Of a stretch of 64,000 nt of DNA, positions 1 through 6,840 are shown piece after piece. The notes beneath the pieces are model-generated. The model saw only the letters and a program-made list of their open reading frames with translations. It was not told the DNA's origin and searched no databases. Where the stretch lies: positions 1 to 64,000 of the forward strand of contig NZ_JACJFM010000006.1 in assembly GCF_014164585.1 (NCBI RefSeq). Direction: 5' to 3'. The position numbers and the translations under genes are program-made. Source of the stretch: Oceanospirillum sediminis (GTDB taxonomy: Bacteria > Pseudomonadota > Gammaproteobacteria > Pseudomonadales > Halomonadaceae). Each line of letters opens with the position of its first letter. Positions within the stretch are counted from its first letter, which is position 1.

Positions 1-895
1 CGATCAGTACCGCAAACAGCATAGCCGAGGTGCGAGCTGTATCCGTCAGGATGTCGAACAGGCTGCCAAAGGTCAGACTTTTACGTGCCAGGGCGATAAC
101 AAAGGCACCACCAGCGCCGATACCGGCTGCTTCCGTTGGAGTGAAAATCCCCAGATAGATGCCTCCCATCACAATGGTAAATAGGATCAGCACGCCCCAG
201 ACACCATTCAGCGCCTTAAGCCGCTCTGGCCAGGACAGCTTCTCACCGCATGGACCGGCCTCAGGGGTGCGCCACACGACATAGCGAACAGCCCCCAGAT
301 ACAGCAGAATACCCAGAAATCCCGGAATAAAGCCTGCGGCAAACAGCTCACGGATACTGGTTTCGGTCAGCAGACCGTAAATGACCAGGATCACACTGGG
401 TGGAATCAGAATCCCCAGAGTGCCGCCCGCCGCAATAGATGCGGTTGCCAGAGAGTCTGAGTAGCCGTATTTACGCATCGGTGGCATGGCCACTTTAGCC
501 ATAGTCGCGGATGTAGCCAGACTGGAACCACAGATTGCGGAGAAGCCACCACAGGCCACAACGGTAGCCATCGATAAACCGCCCTTTTTATGGCCAAGGA
601 AGGCGTTGGAGGCGCGGTATAACTCATGAGACAGCCCGGATTTGGTGACCAGGTTGCCCATCAGAATAAACAGTGGGATCACCGACAGGCTGTACTCCTG
701 TGCAGTATCCACGACGCGTTTTGCCGCCATAGACAGAGCCCCTGCCCAGCGGAAATCCATAAAGTTATCAAAGCTCAGCCCCTGCATAAATGCGAAACCA
801 AAGAAGCCTACGATCCCCATTGCGAAAGCAATAGGCACACGTAACACTACGATGATCAGCAGCAGAATCGCAAAGCCGGTTAATGCAGTAATCAT
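1..895 (-). CDS. dctM: TRAP transporter large permease DctM (3' end outside window)
   Basis: This is the large membrane subunit of a tripartite ATP-independent periplasmic transporter, which carries organic acids inward on a sodium or proton gradient. I translated it from the ATG complementary to 893-895. About 298 residues are visible before the window edge, against a usual length near 430, so the C-terminal third is missing. The translation is strongly hydrophobic with family-typical stretches such as CGGFSAICGSSLATSATMA, GGTLGILIPPS and IFTPTEAAGIGAG. It is the last gene of dctP-dctQ-dctM, starting 45 bp after the dctQ stop. The substrate cannot be read from the permease; the divergent hydroxy-acid oxidase suggests a carboxylate such as lactate (inference). 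Confidence 0.93.
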   Translation of the reverse strand, partial: MITALTGFAILLLIIVVLRVPIAFAMGIVGFFGFAFMQGLSFDNFMDFRWAGALSMAAKRVVDTAQEYSLSVIPLFILMGNLVTKSGLSHELYRASNAFLGHKKGGLSMATVVACGGFSAICGSSLATSATMAKVAMPPMRKYGYSDSLATASIAAGGTLGILIPPSVILVIYGLLTETSIRELFAAGFIPGFLGILLYLGAVRYVVWRTPEAGPCGEKLSWPERLKALNGVWGVLILFTIVMGGIYLGIFTPTEAAGIGAGGAFVIALARKSLTFGSLFDILTDTARTSAMLFAVLI

Positions 896-940
896 TGGAA
901 ATACCTGTGATTTATATCCGTATTTTAATCTTTTGCCAGA

Positions 941-1456
941 TTAATCCCGGGATAGAAACAGCAGTCGATATATGCCATAGGTAATCATGGCTCCCGCTGT
1001 AATCCAGCTCATAATTGCGATGTATTCAACAATATGACCAACGGGAATTTGTAAATACTCGGTGACTTCGCCTCTGCGCAAAGCGCGTGCTGCCAGATAG
1101 TAGATACGATCTGCCAGGAAATAGAGAGACGATGCGATCAGAAATGCAGATAACAGTCCGAGTGCTTTAATCAGAGTGTTGCTCATCCAGCGATCCAGAA
1201 TATCTACCACCACATGGCCAGCGCGCCAGGTGATTACAGGCATTTCAGCAAAGACAAGAATAGCAATCCCCATCTCTGTCAGCTCTGTTGTGCCGTCGAC
1301 AGCGTTATCCAGAAAATAACGACCAAATACATCGGCACAGGTCAGTAGCATCAGAAAAAACAGGGTTACAGCAGCGATTAACTCAAGAAAAAAGGCCAGC
1401 CACGCGACCGGCCCTTTTTCTTCGTAGTGCGCTGTCAGCCAGGCACTGAAGGTCAT
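941..1456 (-). CDS. dctQ: TRAP transporter small permease DctQ
   Basis: This 171-residue protein is the small four-helix membrane subunit of the TRAP transporter; it couples the large permease to the binding protein. Hydrophobic segments lie at roughly residues 18-40, 56-76, 98-120 and 142-164, and the internal ADVFGRYFLDNAVDGTTELTE stretch, with its charged GRYF loop, is typical of DctQ. The start is supported by AAGGAG eight bases upstream of the ATG. It lies 12 bp after dctP and 45 bp before dctM, so the three are almost certainly one operon. Nothing is missing or unusual. Confidence 0.92.
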   Translation of the reverse strand: MTFSAWLTAHYEEKGPVAWLAFFLELIAAVTLFFLMLLTCADVFGRYFLDNAVDGTTELTEMGIAILVFAEMPVITWRAGHVVVDILDRWMSNTLIKALGLLSAFLIASSLYFLADRIYYLAARALRRGEVTEYLQIPVGHIVEYIAIMSWITAGAMITYGIYRLLFLSRD

Positions 1457-1468
1457 AGCCGAAGCTCC

Positions 1469-2500
1469 TTATTTATCGTAGCTGCGGGCGATCTGACGCA
1501 GTTCAGCCAGAGCAGCTTCAGCGTCAACGTTGCGATCCGCAACAGATTTCAGGAAAGCTTCATCCATACCCTTTGTCAGTGCAACAAACTCATTTGCCAG
1601 AGCGTCGCCAGTCTTCACTTCTGTAATGTTTACACCCGCATCTTTAGCCGCAGCCAGACCAGCTCCATCGGCTTCATCCCAGGCCTTACCTGCCATAGCC
1701 GATAGTTTCTCACCAGATACCCCCATAATTGCCTTACGATCTTTATCGCTCAGATCCGCCAGGAAATCCGGGTTCATAAACATTGCAAAGCTGCCCAGGT
1801 ACATACCACCAGGCAGAACAATCACATTCTTAGCTACTTCTTTCAGGCGGAGTGTTTTCTGTTCACCCATTGGGATGAATACACCATCAATAACACCCTG
1901 CTGCATCATTTCATATACTTTAGGAGCTGGAGCACCGACAGCGGTTACGCCCAAACGATGACCGATTTCACCCTGAACACCACCACCCAGACGGATCTTC
2001 TTACCTTCCAGCTCGGCCAGAGATTTAATCGGTTCTGCCATGTGGATCTGGCCTGGTCCGTGGGTAAACAGGCCAATCACTTCCAGGCCATCATGTTCTT
2101 GAGCTTTAGCAAAATACTTCTCAAATACACGCCAGTGAGCAACAGAAGCGGCTTCTGCAGATGCCCCCAGCAATGGCTGCTCTACTGCCTGAGTCAGTTT
2201 AAAGCGGCCTGGTACATAGCCGTGATAGCTGAAAGACGCATCAACAACACCGTCTTCTACCAGTTCAAACATAGTTTTCGGGTGACCCAGACCGTATTCA
2301 ACTTCTACTTTTACACGACCTTCTGTGGCTTCTTCTACCCACTTAGACCAGGTGGGCCACACTACAGAATTCTGAGGATGGTTAGGCGGCAGCCAGCTAC
2401 CGACGCGCAGTGTAGTTTGTGCGCTGGCTGTTAAAGCAACTGAGGTCAGTAATACGCCGGATAGCGTTAACTGTAGCTTTTTGAGCAGTCTGCTTTTCAT
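1469..2500 (-). CDS. dctP: TRAP transporter solute-binding protein DctP
   Basis: This 343-residue periplasmic receptor captures the substrate for the DctQM permease. It begins with a lysine-rich n-region, a hydrophobic core and a probable signal-peptidase site after ...TASA, giving a mature protein that starts near QTTLRVGSW. The body is a DctP-family fold: the GKKIRLGG segment near residue 165 and the GVIDGVF segment near 205 are characteristic, and an arginine in the former usually contacts the substrate carboxylate. GGAG stands seven bases before the ATG. It is the first gene of the operon and faces a 635-bp divergent control region. Substrate unknown; a monocarboxylate or 2-hydroxy acid is suggested only by the neighbouring oxidase. 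Confidence 0.92.
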   Translation of the reverse strand: MKSRLLKKLQLTLSGVLLTSVALTASAQTTLRVGSWLPPNHPQNSVVWPTWSKWVEEATEGRVKVEVEYGLGHPKTMFELVEDGVVDASFSYHGYVPGRFKLTQAVEQPLLGASAEAASVAHWRVFEKYFAKAQEHDGLEVIGLFTHGPGQIHMAEPIKSLAELEGKKIRLGGGVQGEIGHRLGVTAVGAPAPKVYEMMQQGVIDGVFIPMGEQKTLRLKEVAKNVIVLPGGMYLGSFAMFMNPDFLADLSDKDRKAIMGVSGEKLSAMAGKAWDEADGAGLAAAKDAGVNITEVKTGDALANEFVALTKGMDEAFLKSVADRNVDAEAALAELRQIARSYDK

Positions 2501-2600
2501 TTTGGTTCTCCGTCTTGCCTTTAGGGTTTAGTTGTTTTTGTAAGTGTCTGGCGCTTTATCGGAATGGTCATTCCTGATTTGAAAACTCAGCAGTGCTGTC

Positions 2601-2634
2601 CTGTTTTAACCGGTTCTCTGTTTTAACCGGTTCT
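2601..2634. repeat. 17-bp perfect tandem duplication containing AACCGGTT twice
   Basis: The 17-base unit CTGTTTTAACCGGTTCT occurs at 2601-2617 and again, exactly, at 2618-2634. Each copy carries the 8-bp palindrome AACCGGTT, so two identical dyads lie 17 bp apart about 100-135 bp upstream of the dctP start. A pair of regulator binding sites is a plausible role (inference). Confidence 0.75.
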
Positions 2635-2718
2635 TTTCTGAAACCGTAGCTCCGTTTTATCGTTCTCATTATCAAAATTAACATGGACGTAAACGTCAAT
2701 GGTGCGCCTTGCCTTCAC

Positions 2719-2745
2719 GAATATATTACAAAAAAAAATATATTC
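2719..2745. promoter_or_regulatory. 27-bp hyphenated palindrome, possible operator
   Basis: GAATATATT (2719-2727) and AATATATTC (2737-2745) are perfect inverted repeats around a nine-base A-rich centre. Position and symmetry suit a dimeric regulator of the GntR or LysR kind controlling the divergent genes; no specific consensus was recognised. Confidence 0.45.
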
Positions 2746-3043
2746 AAAGGATTAACGTACCATATTGAGAGGGAGGTAGACGTCAGAATGCGTCCTGAGC
2801 CAGGTTAGCGGAAAATGATCTGAGGCAAGAATCAGTATAATTTAATGATAAATGTAGCAGGAATTCTGTGAACTGATGCTTGTGTAGGTCTAATTACTTA
2901 ATTTGTATATTTCTATAGTGATAAAAACTTAATTTTCTCTTTTGAGCTTGAAGGAACATAAAACTGTTGATTTCAGTTATAAAAAAAATGCTGTGATAAC
3001 TATTTTAACTATGACAGATGTGTGGTTTGGCTGAGGTTGATCT

Positions 3044-3061
3044 CCCCCCTGAATAGGGGGG
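3044..3061. promoter_or_regulatory. C6/G6 hairpin upstream of the hydroxy-acid oxidase gene
   Basis: CCCCCCT-GAAT-AGGGGGG forms a seven-pair stem with a four-base loop, 74 bp before the oxidase ATG. There is no T-run after it, so it is not an ordinary terminator. It stands out in otherwise AT-rich DNA. Confidence 0.45.
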
Positions 3062-3135
3062 TAAAGTCAGTCAGATTTACACCGTATGATCTGCAAATTA
3101 GCTGATTTTATGCTTGTTCTGTTCCGGAGTTCCTT

Positions 3136-4293
3136 ATGCTGACACTGAAATCCTGTATCAATATTGATGACCTTGGCCGGTTAGCGGCCTGGAAAGTTCC
3201 ATTTCCTGTTAATGATTATGTTGAAGGTGGAGCAGATGACGAAGTCACGCTAAGACGTAATCGTGAAGGATTCGGAGATTACCAGATTGTGCCTCAGGGA
3301 TTGCAGGATGTCAGTCAGATTTCTACTCACACCCGGATCATGGGGTGTGATTCTGCTTTACCTTTCTATATCTCGGCGACAGGGTTTTCAGGGATGATGT
3401 GCCCGAAAGAAGCTGAGCTGGCTGGAGTAAGAGCGGCTGCAAAATTTGCAGTGCCCTATACTGCATCGACTTTTTCAAATCGTTCCCTGGAAGAGATTTC
3501 ACAGGCTTCAGCAGGCGATAAATTATTTCAGGTCTATGTACTGGACGATGAAAAACTGGCAGCAGAGCTGAATCAGCGAGCCAGACAAGCTGGTTTTAAA
3601 GGTATGGTGCTGACCATTGATACCATTGTTGGTGGAAACAGGGAAAGGGACGCTCGTAGTGGCTTAACCATCCCGCCTAAACTCACCATGAAGTCTGTAA
3701 TGCAGTATATGCTCCGTCCCTGGTGGTTGATCGGTTATCTGCAAAGCGATGGTGCCAGTATGGGGAATTTCCCTCACATGCCAAAGGTATCTCTGAAAGA
3801 CTCCCAGGCTTTTGTGATCGCTATGAGCAAGCTGTTTAAGAAAGATCTGACCTGGTCTGATGCTGAAGATATGATTCAGAAGTGGGGAGGGCCATTTGCC
3901 GTCAAAGGCATTATGTCTGCTTCTGATGCGGTCAGAGCCTGTCAGGCTGGTGCCAGTACCATTATTCTGTCAAATCATGGTGGCAGGCAGCTTGATGGCG
4001 TGCCATCTCCTATAGAGCTGGTAGAAGAAGTCAGAGCCGCTGTCGGACCGGATGTTGAAATTATTGTAGATGGGGGCATCCGCCGGGGAACGGATGTTTT
4101 TAAGGCGCTGGCATTAGGGGCAAACAGTTGTAGCCTGGGCAGAGCTTATGTCAGAGGTCTGTCAGCAGGAGGTCAGGCGGGTGTAGAAAAAGCACTGTCT
4201 ATTCTGAAAGCAGAGTTTGAGCGTTGTATGATTCTGGCCGGATGCTCTTCAATTGATCAGATTGGGCCTGAACATATTCGCCGGATCCGATAA
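3136..4293 (+). CDS. FMN-dependent alpha-hydroxy-acid dehydrogenase (L-lactate dehydrogenase-like)
   Basis: This 385-residue TIM-barrel flavoenzyme oxidises an L-2-hydroxy acid (lactate, glycolate, mandelate or similar) to the 2-oxo acid. The signature SNHGGRQLDG lies near residue 280; His281 is the expected catalytic base and Arg284 the substrate-binding arginine. The FMN-phosphate loop DGGIRRGTDV follows, and the N-terminal DYVEGGADDEVTLRRN segment is family-typical. Length matches LldD and glycolate oxidase. GGAG precedes the ATG by six bases. Its divergence from dctPQM suggests uptake and oxidation of the same compound. The exact substrate is unresolved; LldD itself is membrane-associated, so electrons may go to quinone. 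Confidence 0.88.
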   Translation: MLTLKSCINIDDLGRLAAWKVPFPVNDYVEGGADDEVTLRRNREGFGDYQIVPQGLQDVSQISTHTRIMGCDSALPFYISATGFSGMMCPKEAELAGVRAAAKFAVPYTASTFSNRSLEEISQASAGDKLFQVYVLDDEKLAAELNQRARQAGFKGMVLTIDTIVGGNRERDARSGLTIPPKLTMKSVMQYMLRPWWLIGYLQSDGASMGNFPHMPKVSLKDSQAFVIAMSKLFKKDLTWSDAEDMIQKWGGPFAVKGIMSASDAVRACQAGASTIILSNHGGRQLDGVPSPIELVEEVRAAVGPDVEIIVDGGIRRGTDVFKALALGANSCSLGRAYVRGLSAGGQAGVEKALSILKAEFERCMILAGCSSIDQIGPEHIRRIR

Positions 4294-4316
4294 TTTATAC
4301 TGATCATATATGTGGT

Positions 4317-4348
4317 TTGCCAAAAAACTGTCCTGTGTTTTTTGGCAA
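4317..4348. terminator. Stem-loop between convergent genes
   Basis: TTGCCAAAAAAC (4317-4328) pairs perfectly with GTTTTTTGGCAA (4337-4348) around an eight-base loop. It sits between the end of the oxidase gene and the end of the AraC-like gene, where a bidirectional terminator is expected. There is no separate U-run beyond the A/T pairs of the stem. Confidence 0.6.
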
Positions 4349-4366
4349 TTACCCGAATAACAACAA

Positions 4367-4780
4367 TTAACGATAACGGGAAGGGTACATACCAACCTTA
4401 TCCAGGAAGGCCGCCTGTAAACTCTGTATATTCTTAAACCCTGTTTCATCTGCAACCTGCTTCAGGCTGCATAATGTCTCTTCCAGCAAATATTGTGCAT
4501 GATTCAGACGCGCTTTCTCATGATACTCTTCAGGAGAAAGTCCGAGGTAGTCCATAAATAACCGAGTCAGTTCTTCAGATGTAGTTTCATAAGTAAGAGC
4601 CAGCTTTTCCAGATTGATCTCGTCTACGGAACTGGCTTTAATTTGTGCAGCAATATTCCGAAGAATATCAGGGAGCTGAGAATCTATATGCCATGGAATA
4701 TCCCGATTGATATGACCTGTAGTATTAGCCAGATCAGCATAATCAGGTTGGAGGGGGGGATTATCTGAAAAGCTTGCCAT
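4367..4780 (-). CDS. Minimal AraC-type DNA-binding protein
   Basis: This 137-residue protein is little more than an AraC/XylS DNA-binding domain. Residues about 45-137 carry the two helix-turn-helix units: the first around NLEKLALTYETTSEELTRLF, the second around SLKQVADETGFKNIQSLQAA, ending with the family tail VGMYPSRYR. The usual sensory domain is replaced by about 40 residues without recognisable motifs, so it is far shorter than typical regulators (250-330 residues). AAGGAG stands eight bases before the ATG, so it looks intact rather than a truncated remnant. It converges on the oxidase gene and may regulate it (inference). Confidence 0.8.
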   Translation of the reverse strand: MASFSDNPPLQPDYADLANTTGHINRDIPWHIDSQLPDILRNIAAQIKASSVDEINLEKLALTYETTSEELTRLFMDYLGLSPEEYHEKARLNHAQYLLEETLCSLKQVADETGFKNIQSLQAAFLDKVGMYPSRYR

Positions 4781-5060
4781 GATATGAACTCCTTTTCTGT
4801 AAGCTTCAATTGTTATAACAATATTTTATAGCGCCTTTCATGCTGTTAACAAGATTTCTGACCTGATGATATTTCAGGAGAAAATGAATAAATATGTGAA
4901 ATGTTTATTTTTAGTCATTATTTGTTGCAATCAGGTAAGCAGTATAATCAATGCTATTTTTCTGTTTACTGTATCAGGATCTGTTTCACATAATTCGTTT
5001 TGTTTTACTCCCCATAACTCTCTGAATTAAATACAATAGCGGTTAAATAAACCGGGACGG

Positions 5061-6008
5061 ATGAGAAAACACCCCATGAGCAGAACAGATACTACATACG
5101 CTGAAGTCGTTGCAGCAGCAGAAATGCTGATGGCGGATGGAAAGATGCCTGGTGCTAAGCAGGTGTTTCAGCAGTTAGGCAAAAAAACATGTTTAGGTTC
5201 AGTCCAGAAACATATGATTTCCTGGCGTGAGGCAAAAGACAACTCTGAACAGGCTGTGGCTATTGAATTATCCCCGGAATTAAAAGCCGCCTGGATAAAA
5301 GAAGTTGAAGGGCAGTTGCTTTCAGCCAGAAGAGATATTGCAGATAAGGTTAATTTTTTTGAAGGTGAGCTGAATGATTTGTCAGTTGAACTGGAAGAAA
5401 GGAGTCTCCATGAAGAAGAGCTGGCCGCTCAGAATCAGATTCTGGAAGAGCAGCAAAGCCAGTTAAAAGAGCTTCTGGCTGAAAAAGAAAACGATAACGA
5501 ACGTTTGCAGAATGAACTGGAGCAACAGCGCCAGGCAAATGAAAATTATCGGGTTGAACTGGCCCGTGAACAGCTGAAAATGGATAATCTGAAAGAACTG
5601 CTGGAACGTTCAAAAGAAGATCTGCGTGATGCAGAAAGTCAGATTACCGCGGCAGAGAGTGCGCGAAATGATATAAGTCGCAAGCTGAACGAATCTGAAA
5701 AGCATCTGGCGGTTGAAGAGGGTCGGGTTCAATCTCTGAATGAGCAGAATAGCTTTAAGGCAGAGCGTGTTAAGCGCCTTGAGGAAGAAAAAGAAGAATT
5801 GAAGCAGCAACTCAAAACAATAACAAATGAGCTGAAAGATGCGATGCAGGCTCAGAAATCAGCAGAGATTCAATCTGCTGCCAGTGACGCCAGAGTTAAA
5901 CACCTGACTGAAGTTCAGGATGAGTTGATTCAGACTAAAAATGAATTGCGCGACCTCAAAAAAGATAATCAAAAACTAAGAGATACGCTGACAGCTCGTT
6001 TCAGTTGA
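5061..6008 (+). CDS. KfrA-like DNA-binding protein with long coiled coil
   Basis: This 315-residue protein has an N-terminal helical DNA-binding region (about residues 8-60, TYAEVVAAAEMLMADGKMPG then GSVQKHMISWREA) resembling KfrA_N, followed by about 240 residues of almost uninterrupted heptad-like coiled coil rich in E, K, Q and L. KfrA proteins are known from plasmids such as RK2/R751, where they bind DNA and aid partition; chromosomal relatives are less understood. It is monocistronic with about 280 bp upstream. The start could be 5061 or the second ATG at 5076. No plasmid replication or partition genes are nearby, so a role in chromosome organisation or transcription is only a guess. Confidence 0.8.
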   Translation: MRKHPMSRTDTTYAEVVAAAEMLMADGKMPGAKQVFQQLGKKTCLGSVQKHMISWREAKDNSEQAVAIELSPELKAAWIKEVEGQLLSARRDIADKVNFFEGELNDLSVELEERSLHEEELAAQNQILEEQQSQLKELLAEKENDNERLQNELEQQRQANENYRVELAREQLKMDNLKELLERSKEDLRDAESQITAAESARNDISRKLNESEKHLAVEEGRVQSLNEQNSFKAERVKRLEEEKEELKQQLKTITNELKDAMQAQKSAEIQSAASDARVKHLTEVQDELIQTKNELRDLKKDNQKLRDTLTARFS

Positions 6009-6340
6009 TTGTTGATGTTGCTATAGAAGGCTTTGCTTATATAAGGCAAGGCCTGTTCTGATATGCCTGCTGAATAGCTTCCGGCGAGTTGCCCTGATTA
6101 CCATGTATCTATTACGATACTCCGTAAATGTCTTGTATGACTTTTCTGATGTAAATAGTTTTATATGACTTCCAGGGGAGGTCGAATGGCAATGATAAAA
6201 AGTGTCGGATGCTGTTTGTAAGGTTAATAGACAGAGTTGTTTACAGGTATGATTTATAGTTAGTGACCGCAGATGTTACCGGTAATTAAATGATGGCAAA
6301 AAACAGAATAGCCTTTTCAAGCAGATCGCTTTGTGCAGCA
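6009..6340. other. Intergenic region without identifiable gene
   Basis: This stretch holds no open frame of interest. An imperfect hairpin (GGCTTTGC with GGCAAGGCC, about 6030-6054) follows the KfrA-like gene and may serve as its terminator. A perfect TGTGCAGC/GCTGCACA stem (6332-6352) overlaps the stop codon of bfd. Confidence 0.5.
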
Positions 6341-6562
6341 TTAAGCTGCACATTGTTGACCTGTGTTAGTAATATCTATCGCCAGATCCATAGCCAGCTG
6401 TTCTGATTCAGTATTCAGAATCTCGCGGGCATCAGGCACACACATGCCGCAGCTTATCGCCACGCCCAACTTTTTCCGTAGCGCTTTTAAATCTGTATCA
6501 CCCGCTGCAATTGCATCACGAATTTGTTGGTCAGTTACGCCAGAGCAAAGACATACGTACAT
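6341..6562 (-). CDS. bfd: Bacterioferritin-associated ferredoxin Bfd
   Basis: This 73-residue protein carries a [2Fe-2S] cluster and passes electrons to bacterioferritin so that stored ferric iron is reduced and released. The four ligand cysteines are visible as MYVCLCSGV (C4, C6) and SCGMCVPD (CxxC near residues 38-41), the Bfd spacing, and the length matches Bfd. It is a single-gene unit. A strong Fur-type palindrome lies 43-61 bp upstream of the start, so expression under iron starvation is expected. Its partner bacterioferritin genes are 20 kb away in this window. Confidence 0.93.
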   Translation of the reverse strand: MYVCLCSGVTDQQIRDAIAAGDTDLKALRKKLGVAISCGMCVPDAREILNTESEQLAMDLAIDITNTGQQCAA

Positions 6563-6604
6563 ATTGGATCTTCCAGAACAGGTCTTTATTTTTCAATCAA
6601 TATT

Positions 6605-6623
6605 AATGATAAGATTTATCATT
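6605..6623. promoter_or_regulatory. Fur box upstream of bfd
   Basis: AATGATAA-GAT-TTATCATT is a perfect 19-bp hyphenated palindrome. Its core TGATAAGATTTATCA (6607-6621) matches the Fur consensus TGATAATnATTATCA at 12 of the 14 specified positions. It lies just upstream of the bfd start, where bound Fur would block the promoter. Confidence 0.85.
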
Positions 6624-6840
6624 TGCAAGCGTATTTGCAGATAGAAATGGGTTGCGAGTTGAAAGTTTTTCAGTTTTCAACGCTGAATCACTAAAATAAT
6701 TGGGCAATGGCTTTTTGTCTGGTCACCGCCCAGAGGTAAAAAGATGCTGTTAAATGTTGTCTGGATCAGATAGCAAGCCTGCCTGGTGTGGTTTGTTAGC
6801 CCGTTGCAGTACTTCTTTAACATCAGAGGACTATCCTGGC

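Larger units (their letters stand above)
2501..3135. promoter_or_regulatory. Divergent control region between dctP and the hydroxy-acid oxidase gene
   Basis: This AT-rich 635-bp region separates two divergently read units and contains no convincing gene. It does hold three symmetric or repeated elements listed separately: a 17-bp tandem duplication, a 27-bp hyphenated palindrome of AT-rich sequence and a C6/G6 hairpin just before the oxidase gene. Promoters for both directions must lie here, but I could not fix -10/-35 positions with confidence. Confidence 0.6.
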
